DNA of 12,249 nt from an uncultured Verrucomicrobiales bacterium (GTDB lineage: Bacteria; Verrucomicrobiota; Verrucomicrobiia; Limisphaerales; JACDHS01). The notes below the pieces were generated by a model that saw only the letters and a list, made by a program, of their open reading frames with translations, did no database searches and had not been told where the DNA came from. Position numbers and translations under genes: made by a program. Shown here in pieces: positions 1 through 8,165 of the stretch (its first letter is position 1; each line of letters begins with the position of its first letter). The stretch is from the NCBI GenBank assembly GCA_937983475.1, contig CALJZV010000125.1, positions 1 through 12,249 of the forward strand, given 5' to 3'.

Positions 1-1
1 C

Positions 2-460
2 GTTCAAATTTACCACAACAACTGGGACACCCATGCCAATGTGGCCGGTCGCCTACCGATGCAGTGCAAGGACGTGGACCAGGCCTGCTACGGCTTGATC
101 CAGGACCTCAAGCAACGCGGTCTCCTTGACTCAACACTGGTGGTGTGGGGCGGCGAATTTGGACGGACCATTTATTCGCAAGGCGGATTGAGCAAGGAAA
201 ACTACGGCCGCGACCATCATCCGCGCTGCTTCACTATGTGGATGGCTGGTGGAGGCACAAGGCCAGGGACGATCTACGGGGAAACCGACGACTTCTCCTA
301 CAACATTGTCAAGGACCCGGTGCATATCCATGACTTCCACGCCACCGTGCTGCATCTGCTGGGTTTCGACCACGAACGGTTCTCCTACCGGTTTCAGGGC
401 TTGGACCAGCGCCTGACCGGCGTCGAACCGGCACACATCATTCCGGCTTTAATTGGTTAG
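2..460 (+). CDS. DUF1501 domain protein, C-terminal part (5' end outside window)
   Basis: The frame is open from the first bases of the window and ends at TAG 458-460, giving 152 residues of a longer protein. Family members are usually 400-500 aa. Visible family motifs are the WDTH box near the start, WGGEFGRT in the middle, a DHHP stretch, the GGG/G-T pattern and a C-terminal [15 protein letters not shown] segment. DUF1501 proteins belong to the alkaline phosphatase/sulfatase-like fold. They are abundant in Planctomycetes and Verrucomicrobia, are often exported by Tat, and are commonly encoded next to a DUF1549/DUF1553 (PSD1) cytochrome-like gene. Such a partner would lie upstream, outside this window. 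The biochemical function is unknown. A GTG at 41 could be mistaken for a start, but the conserved WDTH motif lies upstream of it, so it is internal. Confidence 0.9.
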   Translation, partial: VQIYHNNWDTHANVAGRLPMQCKDVDQACYGLIQDLKQRGLLDSTLVVWGGEFGRTIYSQGGLSKENYGRDHHPRCFTMWMAGGGTRPGTIYGETDDFSYNIVKDPVHIHDFHATVLHLLGFDHERFSYRFQGLDQRLTGVEPAHIIPALIG

Positions 461-499
461 GGAATGCGGTGGCGCGTGGATTACTTTAATGTTTTGGAT

Positions 500-946
500 T
501 CAGGTTTCCAGCGGACGAAACTCGAGCCAGAAACGGCGCAGGGGTTTGGGCAGCACGGAAATTACCTTGTCAATTTCGCCACCTGGAATGTGATCTGACA
601 ACAGGCAAAAGACCGCGTGAATGACCTTCTCGGCGTCATTGTTGGCATCCTTTGGAAACTCCTCAGAGATGGTGATCAGAAACTGCTCGGCAGAATGATC
701 CTTGACCGGTTTGCCCGCCGGCCGCCAGCCCTCGTAGTAAAAGCCTCGGACCAGCATGGGCAGTTGGGAGCCCAAGTGCACCGCCTCATTCACCGGCAGA
801 TGATCGCGCAACTCGTGTAGCACACAACGCAGCGCGTGATAGGCCTTTTGTCGGCTGTCCCAGCCCAAATCCTCCATCAGCTCGTGAAGCCACAGGTTGG
901 TTTTTTGTATGGTGGTGTCAAACACCGACAGTCCAGCCATGCTCAT
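500..946 (-). CDS. DUF2267 family protein
   Basis: This is a 148-aa protein of unknown function. The DUF2267 signature covers most of it: an N-terminal FDTTIQKTNLWL segment, then AYHALRCVLHELRDHLPVNE, then HLGSQLPMLVRGFYYEGW, and a C-terminal tail ending in a conserved-looking PKPLRRFW. It appears helical and cytosolic, with no signal peptide or membrane segment. The ATG at 946 was chosen because a near-perfect GGAGG sits five bases upstream. An in-frame GTG at 973 would add nine residues but has no such site. The gene converges on the DUF1501 gene with only 39 bp between the stop codons, so the two are not co-transcribed. The family assignment is firm, but the role is not known. Confidence 0.9.
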   Translation of the reverse strand: MSMAGLSVFDTTIQKTNLWLHELMEDLGWDSRQKAYHALRCVLHELRDHLPVNEAVHLGSQLPMLVRGFYYEGWRPAGKPVKDHSAEQFLITISEEFPKDANNDAEKVIHAVFCLLSDHIPGGEIDKVISVLPKPLRRFWLEFRPLET

Positions 947-1262
947 AAACGCCTCCGTTGAAACTTGGCCCACAGGATGTGCTGTTTCAATTCAGGAAAA
1001 CCATTAAGGCAGGAACTTGAAAACGTGTTCCGACTCTGTTCGCCGATTTTGGTTTTGAAAACGACCGAAAGCGGCCCGCTCACCAACTGGTCTTCCAAAG
1101 AGCAACCCGAAGCCGAAGTGTTTGCTGAATGTAAATGTCCGGGCGGAGACAAAGCTGTGACGGTGAAGAGCACTCGGTAAAAGTCACGATGTGAGGCGGC
1201 GATGAATCGCAGCAGTCTGGACGCTTCGCGAACTACAGAGGCTACAGGCACCTTGCCAAAAA
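947..1262. other. Intergenic stretch without a supportable gene
   Basis: These 316 bases separate the broken FAH-family gene from the DUF2267 gene. Short frames exist on both strands, but none has a recognisable motif, a plausible start context or family-like composition. No hairpin with a T-tract was seen in either direction. The region presumably holds the DUF2267 promoter, but I could not pick out convincing -35 and -10 boxes. It may contain decayed coding sequence. Confidence 0.5.
952..956 (-). promoter_or_regulatory. Shine-Dalgarno site of the DUF2267 gene
   Basis: On the minus strand GGAGG lies five bases before ATG 946. It decides the start over the in-frame GTG at 973 and is one of the few clear ribosome binding sites in the window. 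Confidence 0.8.
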
Positions 1263-2044
1263 TCAGGCTTGTCCACTTTCCAGCACCACCGGATTCGAGA
1301 GCGCGCCGATTTTTTCGATCTCGACGATGACGATGTCGCCGGGCTTGAGCCAGACGGGCGGATTTTTTCCCATACCAACACCGTGCGGTGTGCCGGTCAT
1401 GATCACGGTTCCGGGCAGAAGCGTGGTGCTGCCGCTGAGGAACTCGATCAGCGTCGGCACGTCGAAAATCATGTCACTGGTGTTCCAATCCTGCACGGCA
1501 GTTCCGTTCAACACGGTTTTGATGCGAAGCGAATTTGGATTGGGAATTTCATCAACGGTCACCAGGCAAGGCCCCATGGGCGCGAAGGTATCGAAGAATT
1601 TTCCACGGCACCATTGGCCGCCGCCGTAGGTTTTCTGCCAGTCGCGGGCGCTAACGTCATTGCCGCATCGGCGCGTCGGACGTTCTTGCAGCGTTTGCCG
1701 ATCACTACCGCCAGTTCGCACTCGTAATCGACCTGTTCGCTTTTTAGAAAGGTGGGAATTTCGATGGGATCATTCGGATTCTGCACCGCGTTGATGCCTT
1801 TGACGAACAGCACTGGATGCTGCGGCACTTTCGCGTTCGTTTCCTCGGCGTGTTTGCGATAATTCAAACCGATGCAAAGAATGCTCGTGGGCGTGATTGG
1901 CGTGAGAAGCTTGGCGACTTGTGCAGGTTCGCTGGTCGGTTGCGGCGAGTTGTAAATATCGCCGCGCAGCCTGAAACATCCATTGGCGGCTTGTGTGCCG
2001 AATTCAATTTCTCCGGTCGGGGTCTGGTAACGAATGATTTTCAT
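1263..2044 (-). pseudogene. Fumarylacetoacetate hydrolase family gene, frameshifted with internal loss
   Basis: FAH-family enzymes are metal-dependent and act on C-C bonds or enol/keto acids such as fumarylpyruvate or diketo-deoxy sugar acids. The first part (2044 to about 1667) reads MKIIRYQTPTGEIEFG, then LCIGLNYRKHAEE, then [16 protein letters not shown], with the two acidic metal ligands in E-C-E. The second part (about 1667 to stop 1265-1263) is in another frame. It resumes at NDVSARDWQ and continues with a DTFAPMGP segment and [11 protein letters not shown]. Family members normally have about 15 residues between the NV and NDVS motifs. Here only about six remain, so roughly nine residues (about 28 nt) are missing at the frame change (1662-1668). 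That points to a real deletion rather than a one-base read error. The MKII start was chosen from family length, and its SD is weak. The gene lies 41 bp downstream of the SGNH esterase gene on the same strand. No full-length product is expected. Confidence 0.82.
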
Positions 2045-2085
2045 TTTGGTAATGGAGGAGAGCGTTGGCCGTCTTATCGCTGCCG

Positions 2086-2781
2086 TTAAGGCGTGTTTGT
2101 CGTGGGGTTCACGCCCAATTCTTTGGCCACTGAGGCAACAAATTGCTTCGCGATGACTTTGTTGCCTTCTTCGGTCGGATGGACGCCATCCGGATTTCGC
2201 CAACTGGTATCTTTGGCGAGAAGTGTGTTCAAATCCACGACGGGAACTTTCTTTGTTTTTCCGACTTTGCTCGCCGCGTCACGATATTGCGCCACCAGCT
2301 TTTCAAGACCGCCAGCAGCGTCGAAATCCGCCTTTTTGTGACGCTTGAAGTATGGCCCCGGATCAATGGGCGGAAGCGTGCCCAGAATCACTTTGGCGTT
2401 CACGCCGCGACAGGCGTCGATGATCTTTGTGAGATTGTCTTCGTATTCCGGCAGCGGAACAAACACCTTCGGCGCATCATGCCGATTGTCGTTCGTTCCA
2501 AAGAAAACAACTACCGCGTCGGGTTTGTGTGACAACACATCCTTTTCAATTCGCGCGAGTCCTTGCCGTGAAGTGTTGCCGCCGACGCCTGCGTTGATCA
2601 CGCGAATCGGCAGCATTTTTCCCAGCTCCTGCGGATAGCCGGACTTCGTGATGCTGTCGCCGAGACAAACCACCACGGGCAACGCGGCGCTTTTCTCGTC
2701 CGATTGCAAGCGTCCCGGCCAAAGCGTGACTGCAACAAGGGCGACCAGCGCCAATGGCATTTGCTTTGATTGTCGTTTCAT
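2086..2781 (-). CDS. Exported SGNH/GDSL-type hydrolase (lipase/esterase family)
   Basis: The 231-aa protein has a lysine/arginine-containing N-terminus followed by a hydrophobic stretch (residues 9-23), which reads as a signal peptide and so predicts a periplasmic or secreted enzyme. All four SGNH blocks are visible: GDS with nucleophile Ser43, the block II glycine in NAGVGGNT (about 64-70), GTND with Asn97, and DGVHP with Asp198 and His201. The family hydrolyses esters, often acetyl or acyl groups on carbohydrates, and this sequence resembles the carbohydrate-esterase/platelet-activating-factor-acetylhydrolase-like branch. The substrate cannot be told from sequence. ATG 2781 was chosen because it directly precedes the signal peptide. 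A later ATG (residue 8) is possible, and neither has a strong SD. The gene lies between a sulfatase and the broken FAH gene, which fits deacylation of a decorated polysaccharide (inference). Confidence 0.9.
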   Translation of the reverse strand: MKRQSKQMPLALVALVAVTLWPGRLQSDEKSAALPVVVCLGDSITKSGYPQELGKMLPIRVINAGVGGNTSRQGLARIEKDVLSHKPDAVVVFFGTNDNRHDAPKVFVPLPEYEDNLTKIIDACRGVNAKVILGTLPPIDPGPYFKRHKKADFDAAGGLEKLVAQYRDAASKVGKTKKVPVVDLNTLLAKDTSWRNPDGVHPTEEGNKVIAKQFVASVAKELGVNPTTNTP

Positions 2782-2842
2782 TAATGTCGCGGGCAACAAC
2801 TTTGCCGATTGGCAGCGGAAACAAAAGCACACAGTTGCGCGA

Positions 2843-2871
2843 ATCATTCGTTACAAAATCAACTGCGTCAA
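2843..2871 (-). promoter_or_regulatory. Candidate sigma70-type promoter upstream of the SGNH hydrolase
   Basis: On the minus strand a TTGACG box (2871-2866) is separated by 17 bases from AATGAT (2848-2843). It ends about 60 bases before ATG 2781. The match is 5/6 and 4/6 to the consensus with ideal spacing. It lies in the 221-bp gap after the sulfatase gene, so the esterase could be transcribed on its own. Chance matches of this quality are common, so confidence is low. Confidence 0.3.
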
Positions 2872-3002
2872 AATGACCGCTCACTTCAGCGCTCGTTGGC
2901 AATAAATCTTTCGGTGCGCTTTTTGGTCTGATGTTCGGCGCGGGCGGACCGCACAACAGCAGGGCACCTGCGGCCATCCTTCAAAGACCAATTGGCTGTT
3001 AT

Positions 3003-4412
3003 TCATCGCCATTTTTGGCCCGGCGGCTTTACAGGTTCAATTTGCGGACGGTGCGGTTCGCGGTTTTTCTCAATCCACTTCGAGAGTGCGGCAACGACCT
3101 TTGGATTTTCGGCGGCAAGGTTTGTGGTTTCGAATTCGTCATTGGAAAGGTCGTAAAGTTCCCACGGCGCGTTCAGTTCGTGACGGACAATCTTCCAATT
3201 TCCACTGCGCACGGCCTGATACTTCGGTTCGTAAGGCGCGAAATGAGCGCCGTTCCATTCCCAATACAAATGGCGGTCGCGGGGCAGCTTTTCTTTGCCG
3301 AGCACTTCCGGCACAAGCGAAACGCCATCAACATCCTTGGGCATGTGCGATTTCGCATTCGCGAGTTCGGCTAGGGTCGGGAAAACGTCCGGCAGATAAA
3401 TCGGCGCATCGCTGGTTGAACCGGGTTTGATGCGCGCTGGCCAACGCACAATGAATGGCGTGCGAATGCCGCCTTCATACATCTGGCCTTTCTCGCCGCG
3501 CAATCCTCCGGATGAATTCAAGTTGCTTGACGCGTCTGTCGCGCCGTTGTCTGAGCAGAAGAAGATCACCGTATTCTTGTCGAGATCGAGTTCCTTTAAC
3601 AGCGCAAGCGTATCGCCAACCATCCGATCGGCCAGCGTGCAGTAGGCTGCGTGACCTTTTTCCTTCGCCGTCCATGGCTTGTCCTTGTAAAGCAACCACG
3701 CGGGGTCGTTGTCGGGAATTTCGTATCGCGCGTGTGGAATGGTCCACGGTGCGTAACAGAAAAACGGCCGATCCTTGTTCTCGCGAATGAACTTTTTCAT
3801 TTCATCGAAAATTGGGTACGCGCTGAACACGTAATCCTTGCCGCCGTTTGGATTGCGAGTGGAGACGCCGCCTTCAGCCTGCTTGCGTTTGTAAAAACCT
3901 GCATTCGGCAGCGGAACTTTTTTCCCCGAATCGATCAGATACTCGGGATAAAAATAGTGCGCGTGAACCTGTTGGTAGTAGCCGAAGAAACGGTCGAAGC
4001 CTTGTTTTTCAGGAACGCCCTCGGTGTCGAGATCGCCCAAGCCCCATTTGCCGAAACCGCCCGTCGCATAACCGGCTTTCTTCAACACCTCTGCAATCGT
4101 CACGTCGGAATCGAGAAGCGGAATGCCGCCGCTGTTGCCGCGAACGGAGGTGCGGCCCATGTGCTTGCCGGTCATGAGCGTGCTGCGTGTCGGCGCGCAA
4201 ACGCTGCATCCGGCATACGCCTGCGTGAAACGCATTCCCTCCGAAGCGAGCCGGTCCAGGTTCGGCGTCTGAATGGCTTTCGAACCGTAACTGCCAAGGT
4301 CCGCCGGCCCCATGTCATCGAGCATGATGAAGATGATGTTCGGCTTTTCCGCCGCGTTTGCCGAAACAAACAGACCGAAGAATAAAGCCAATGCAACGAG
4401 GAGCGGTTTCAT
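3003..4412 (-). CDS. Exported sulfatase, arylsulfatase A-like (second of a tandem pair)
   Basis: The 469-aa protein hydrolyses sulfate esters, probably of a polysaccharide or glycan, outside the cytoplasm. A signal peptide (residues 1-21, ending in an ANA-like cleavage site) precedes the alkaline-phosphatase-fold sulfatase domain. Seen motifs are the calcium-ligand pair Asp32-Asp33 in MLDDMG, the C-x-P-x-R site CAPTR with Cys72 (to be oxidised to formylglycine), Lys122 in GFGKWGLG, His227 in TIPHARY, and Asp288-Asn289 in FFCSDNGAT. The C-terminal part carries LRGEKGQMYEGGIRTPFIV, typical of the family. Cys-type sulfatases need a formylglycine-generating enzyme, and none is in this window. ATG 4412 was chosen at the signal peptide, since upstream in-frame sequence is Arg/Lys-rich and unlike a leader. 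It starts 19 nt after the stop of the other sulfatase, so the two are very likely co-transcribed. Confidence 0.96.
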   Translation of the reverse strand: MKPLLVALALFFGLFVSANAAEKPNIIFIMLDDMGPADLGSYGSKAIQTPNLDRLASEGMRFTQAYAGCSVCAPTRSTLMTGKHMGRTSVRGNSGGIPLLDSDVTIAEVLKKAGYATGGFGKWGLGDLDTEGVPEKQGFDRFFGYYQQVHAHYFYPEYLIDSGKKVPLPNAGFYKRKQAEGGVSTRNPNGGKDYVFSAYPIFDEMKKFIRENKDRPFFCYAPWTIPHARYEIPDNDPAWLLYKDKPWTAKEKGHAAYCTLADRMVGDTLALLKELDLDKNTVIFFCSDNGATDASSNLNSSGGLRGEKGQMYEGGIRTPFIVRWPARIKPGSTSDAPIYLPDVFPTLAELANAKSHMPKDVDGVSLVPEVLGKEKLPRDRHLYWEWNGAHFAPYEPKYQAVRSGNWKIVRHELNAPWELYDLSNDEFETTNLAAENPKVVAALSKWIEKNREPHRPQIEPVKPPGQKWR

Positions 4413-4431
4413 GGAACGCTTCGAAAACGGA

Positions 4432-5802
4432 TTACGATTTCTTCGCTTTCTTTTTCGCGGCGGTTTTCTGCGGGTCAACGGTCGGTATCCAGTGCGGGGA
4501 CGAGATGTGTTCCTGCGCCATGATGCCTTCGATTTGCTTCACGATTTCCGGATGTCCTTTGGAAATGTCCTTCGATTCCGCCGGGTCGCTTTCTAGGTTG
4601 TAGAGTTCCAGCGGGCCTTTCAGCGCGGTGCGATAACCTTTCCAGTTTATGTAACGAACCGCCTGCTGAAACGGCGACGGGCCTTCGTAAATTTCCCAGT
4701 AAAGAAAGTCGTGCTTCACGCTCTGCGGTTTTCCAAGAAGCGTTGGAAGGATCGAAATGCCATCGACGTTTTTCGGCGCTTCGACCTTCGCGATGTCAGC
4801 TGCGGTTTGCAGAAAATCCACGTGACTCGTCAGCAAGTCGCTTCGGGTTCCAGCTCTGATTTTACCCGGCCACCATGCGATGAACGGAGCGCGAATGCCG
4901 CCTTCGTGAAGATCGCGTTTAATGCCGCGCAATCCGGCGCTGCTTCCCAACGGTTCGACGAAAGGCGCATTCGCCCCGTTGTCTGAGGTGAAGAAAACGA
5001 GTGTGTTTTTATCGAGCTTCAGCTCCTTGAGTTTTGCGACCAGTCGCCCGACGTCAGTGTCAATTCTCGCGATCATCGCCGCGTAATTTCGCACCTGCTC
5101 CGGCCAGGGTTTCTTGTCGAAAGGCGCATTGGACGGAATTTCATATTTTCCATGCGGCAGCGTCCACGCGGCGTAAGCGAAGTACGGCTTGTCCTTGTTC
5201 TGCTCGATGAACTTCAGCGTCTCGTCCGCAACGAGGTCATGCGAATACTGCGTCCGTTTGCCATCCGCATTGCCGGGCAGCGGGACGCGTTCGCTGTTCC
5301 GGATCAGATGATCGGTGTAGTAGTCATGCGCATGTTTCTGGTCGTAATAGCCGAAGAAAACATCGAAGCCCTGCTTCTCCGGGACGCCTGAAGTGTTCGG
5401 ATTTCCCAAACCCCATTTGCCAAATCCGCCGGTGGCATAACCGGCTTTCTTGAGCACTTCGGCAACGGTCACTTCATCATCCGCCAGGTGAATCAGACCG
5501 TCTTTGCTGTTGTTGGCGCGGCGCTGATTGTGCCCGGTGTGACGACCGGTCATCAGAGTCGCGCGCGTCGGCGCGCAGACGGCACTGCCGCTGTAGGCGT
5601 TGGAAAAGAGCATTCCTTCCTTCGCCAGGCGATCCACATTTGGCGTTGGAATATGCTTTCCGCCGTAGCAACCGAAGTCACCAAGCCCGGCATCGTCCAC
5701 CATGATGAAAATCATGTTCGGCTTTCTCGAATCCGTGCCGAACGCAGCAATCGCCGTCAGAACTACGGCCAAAATACAAAATCGCAGGACAGAGTGTTTC
5801 AT
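4432..5802 (-). CDS. Exported sulfatase, arylsulfatase A-like (first of a tandem pair)
   Basis: The 456-aa protein is a Cys-type sulfatase paralogous to its downstream neighbour. It has a signal peptide (residues 1-21), Asp36-Asp37 in MVDDAG, the formylglycine site CAPTR with Cys76, Lys129 in GFGKWGLG, His217 in TLPHGKY, and Asp274-Asn275 in FFTSDNGAN. The C-terminus ends in a lysine/alanine-rich tail (AAKKKAKKS) that the neighbour lacks. The two proteins share long near-identical stretches around the active site (for example EVLKKAGYATGGFGKWGLG) but differ in the substrate-facing loops and C-termini. That fits an old tandem duplication with changed substrate positions (inference). ATG 5802 was chosen because the signal peptide follows it directly. 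An in-frame ATG at 5820 is also possible. No clear SD is visible. A hairpin lies 26-54 bases upstream. Confidence 0.96.
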   Translation of the reverse strand: MKHSVLRFCILAVVLTAIAAFGTDSRKPNMIFIMVDDAGLGDFGCYGGKHIPTPNVDRLAKEGMLFSNAYSGSAVCAPTRATLMTGRHTGHNQRRANNSKDGLIHLADDEVTVAEVLKKAGYATGGFGKWGLGNPNTSGVPEKQGFDVFFGYYDQKHAHDYYTDHLIRNSERVPLPGNADGKRTQYSHDLVADETLKFIEQNKDKPYFAYAAWTLPHGKYEIPSNAPFDKKPWPEQVRNYAAMIARIDTDVGRLVAKLKELKLDKNTLVFFTSDNGANAPFVEPLGSSAGLRGIKRDLHEGGIRAPFIAWWPGKIRAGTRSDLLTSHVDFLQTAADIAKVEAPKNVDGISILPTLLGKPQSVKHDFLYWEIYEGPSPFQQAVRYINWKGYRTALKGPLELYNLESDPAESKDISKGHPEIVKQIEGIMAQEHISSPHWIPTVDPQKTAAKKKAKKS

Positions 5803-5827
5803 GAAGATAAATTTATGCAAAAATGCA

Positions 5828-5856
5828 CCTTGGACTGATCAGTAGGCGTTCCAAGG
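5828..5856 (-). terminator. Hairpin between SMP-30-like gene and sulfatase; possible terminator
   Basis: A 7-bp perfect inverted repeat (CCTTGGA at 5828-5834, TCCAAGG at 5850-5856) has a 15-base loop that itself contains the palindrome CTGATCAG. On the minus strand it is followed, four bases later, by five T residues. It lies 76 bp after the SMP-30-like stop and 25 bp before the sulfatase start. It could end the upstream transcript or act as leader structure for the sulfatases. The large loop and offset T-run make it a weak terminator. Confidence 0.4.
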
Positions 5857-5932
5857 ATTGCGTTTTGGTTATCTGACGGCAGAAGAGCTGCCTTAGGATA
5901 CAAACATTTTTGGTTCATGGTTCCGGATCTTA

Positions 5933-6853
5933 TTATTCATCGCGAAAATGATTGGCTGGAAATCCGCTGACGCCGGGCCGAGCACAAAAAATGGAGCCGG
6001 CCAGTTCCTGCTTCGCCAACGCGGCTTCGTCCAAACCTTGCCTTGCGGTGGTGATGAATAGTGTGTCCAGATTGTCGCCCCCAAACGTGCAACAGGTCAC
6101 ATTGGCGACCGGCAATTCGATGCGCGCCAATTGTTCGCCAGTCACCGGATTCCAGCATTCAATTCCCCAGCCGCCCCAAAGAGCGATCCACAGATTGCCG
6201 TTCCTATCAATAGTCATGCCGTCGGGTTTGCCGTGCGACTCGGGAATTCTGGTTACGACTTGTTCATCAGTTAATCGGCCGGTTTCCAAATCATACGCAT
6301 AGGAGCGAACGCAACGCGTTGGTGTGTCGATGTGGTAAAAATTTTTTCCGTCCTCCGACCACGCCAAGCCGTTGGAATTGGTTAGTGGACGCAATAACTC
6401 ACGCACGGAACGGTCGTGATCGAGCAGGTAAAGCGCGGCTTCGGGTTTGCGCTGGCGACTGATGGTTCCGGCAACAAAACGCCCGCGCGGATCGCATTTG
6501 CCGTCGTTGAAGCGCACGTTGGCATTGCCTTTTTCGGGATCGGCCCACGGCTCAAGCAGCTTTTTGCCGAGGTCGAAAAGTTGGAAGCCATGTTCCGTGG
6601 CGAGAATAAGCTGCTGGTTTTTCCAAGGAACGAGGCAGCCGACTTCGAGCGGCAGTTCGTATTTCTCAGGAACCTTGGATTCGTCGCGCTTCGCGAAAAT
6701 TGATTTGCCGGAAATGTCGGTCCAGTAAAGCGTCCCCGCGTCCCAGACAGGCCCCTCGCCAAGCGTGCAGCCGGATTTGAAGTACAGTTCGGCCGGGATG
6801 GAGTTCCCGGATCGGTTCGAGTCGTTTTTTGCACCTGCGGAAGCTGGATTCAT
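5933..6853 (-). CDS. SMP-30/gluconolactonase/LRE family protein
   Basis: The 306-aa protein is a six-bladed beta-propeller of the SMP-30 family, whose members are metal-dependent lactonases acting mainly on sugar lactones. Seen motifs are GEGPVWD with the metal-ligand Glu33, RFNDGKCDPRGRFVAGT with Asn116, TNSNGLAWS with Asn161, and GKPDGM with metal-ligand Asp211. The length is normal (about 290-310). The first 20 residues are Ser/Asn/Ala-rich and not hydrophobic, so a cytosolic location is likely. ATG 6853 was used, but an A-rich leader without SD precedes it and a slightly later start is possible. It sits 69 bp downstream of moeA on the same strand and 130 bp upstream of the tandem sulfatases. 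A role in lactone hydrolysis during oxidation of released sugars is an inference from that context. Confidence 0.93.
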   Translation of the reverse strand: MNPASAGAKNDSNRSGNSIPAELYFKSGCTLGEGPVWDAGTLYWTDISGKSIFAKRDESKVPEKYELPLEVGCLVPWKNQQLILATEHGFQLFDLGKKLLEPWADPEKGNANVRFNDGKCDPRGRFVAGTISRQRKPEAALYLLDHDRSVRELLRPLTNSNGLAWSEDGKNFYHIDTPTRCVRSYAYDLETGRLTDEQVVTRIPESHGKPDGMTIDRNGNLWIALWGGWGIECWNPVTGEQLARIELPVANVTCCTFGGDNLDTLFITTARQGLDEAALAKQELAGSIFCARPGVSGFPANHFRDE

Positions 6854-6922
6854 TTTCGAAAGTTTTAATTGTCTTATGGTGAAATGAAAGATTCGAGAAC
6901 CGGCTGATTCAATTTGGAGGAA

Positions 6923-8128
6923 TCATTCCCAGCGAATGATACTCACTGCCTGACCTGCTGCGAAATGGCTCTTGGGCGGGAGGTCCAGCAGAGCATTGGC
7001 CTGCGCCAGTGAACTCAGGATATGCGACGACTGCACGCCTGACGACCGCGCGTTGCCTGTGGCGTCCAGGCGGACCCGCACAAAATGCCGGCGATCGCCT
7101 GGGTTGGAAAAGGGCTCGGCCAGCATGCTTGGGACTGTTTCAGGCAGGCACTCGGACGCACCATGCAATCGCAGCAACGCCGGTTGCACGAGTAGTGTAA
7201 ATGTCACCAGCGCGGAGACGGGATTTCCCGGCACGCCGAAAAGGTATTTGTTCTTCCAACGGCCCCAGACGAAAGGCTTGCCGGGCTTGATGGCGACTTT
7301 CCAGAAATCAAGTTGCCCGCCAATCGCCTCGAAGGCGGACTTGACGAAGTCCATTTCACCGACCGACACACCGCCGCTGGTCACCACCGCGTCGCAATCG
7401 GCAAATGCCCGCTTCAGCGCAGTCGAAGTGTCCTCCAGTGTATCCCGAACCATCGGAAAAATATGCGGGATGGCCCCGGCAGCACGGGTCAGGCAGGCCA
7501 ATCCAGCGCGATTGCTTTCATGAATCTGGCCCGCGTCCAATGGGTGTCCCGGTTCGACCAGTTCACTGCCGGTGGCAATCAAACCGATGACCGGCCGCCG
7601 ACGAACGCTCAAATTGCATAAACCGGAAGCAGCCAAAAGCGCCAGGCCGCCTGCGTTTATTTTATCACCGGTTTGGATCAGAATTTGGCCAGGCTTAACA
7701 TCCTCGCCACGAAATCGGACGTTTTCCCACATCTTGACTAAGTCCTTGAACCGGACCTGGCCTGGCGTGGTGGAATCCAACTCGGTGTCCTCCTGCATGA
7801 CCACCGAATCGGCTCCCTCAGGAAGCGGCGAACCGGTGAAGAGCCGGACGCAGGTGCCGGGAGTGACAGTGCCTGAAAATCGCTCGCCCGCGGCCACGCG
7901 GCCAATGAGCTTCAAGGTCACCGGATTTTCGCCTGTTGCGTTCGCGACATCCTTGGCCTGAACGGCGTAGCCGTCCATGGCGGCGTTGTCGAAGGGAGGG
8001 AGGTGGACCTCGGAAACCACGTTTTCGGCCGCAAAGCACCCGTGGGCATCGGCCAACGCGACGCGCTCAATGGGCAACGGATGAATGGCGTTTAAAATGC
8101 GCTGTTGAGCGTCCTCAAGTTCGAGCAT
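6923..8128 (-). CDS. moeA: Molybdopterin molybdenumtransferase MoeA
   Basis: The 401-aa cytosolic enzyme inserts molybdate into adenylylated molybdopterin, the last step of molybdenum cofactor synthesis. Full-length family features are present: LPPFDNAAMDGYAV (residues 43-56, Asp52), RLFTGSPLPEGADSVVMQEDTE (95-116), GLIATGSEL (182-190), the MoCF/MPT-binding domain with TSGGVSVGEMDFVK (250-263), KPGKPFVWG (281-289), FGVPGNPVSALVTF (297-310), and a C-terminal domain IV. Length matches E. coli MoeA. ATG 8128 was chosen because the family-typical N-terminus begins there. A GGAAGA lies 10 bases upstream. In-frame extensions toward 8284 would overlap coaD on the other strand and look non-coding. 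No other cofactor genes or molybdoenzymes are in the window. It diverges from coaD across 105 bp. Confidence 0.97.
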   Translation of the reverse strand: MLELEDAQQRILNAIHPLPIERVALADAHGCFAAENVVSEVHLPPFDNAAMDGYAVQAKDVANATGENPVTLKLIGRVAAGERFSGTVTPGTCVRLFTGSPLPEGADSVVMQEDTELDSTTPGQVRFKDLVKMWENVRFRGEDVKPGQILIQTGDKINAGGLALLAASGLCNLSVRRRPVIGLIATGSELVEPGHPLDAGQIHESNRAGLACLTRAAGAIPHIFPMVRDTLEDTSTALKRAFADCDAVVTSGGVSVGEMDFVKSAFEAIGGQLDFWKVAIKPGKPFVWGRWKNKYLFGVPGNPVSALVTFTLLVQPALLRLHGASECLPETVPSMLAEPFSNPGDRRHFVRVRLDATGNARSSGVQSSHILSSLAQANALLDLPPKSHFAAGQAVSIIRWE

Positions 8129-8165
8129 GAAAGACTGTTCTTCCGAAAAAATAAACCGTCGAGGC

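Noticed and set aside
943..1251. Open frame of 102 codons on the minus strand in the gap upstream of the DUF2267 gene
   Set aside because: It has a GTG start without SD, no recognisable motif, and its end runs into the DUF2267 start region. Composition looks like non-coding sequence.
3651..4385. Open frame of 244 codons on the plus strand opposite a sulfatase
   Set aside because: The sulfatase on the other strand has all catalytic motifs. This frame has no known motif and is a mirror artefact.
5878..5892. 5-bp hairpin GGCAG/CTGCC after the SMP-30-like gene
   Set aside because: The stem is short and no T-tract follows in either direction, so it is not supported as a terminator.
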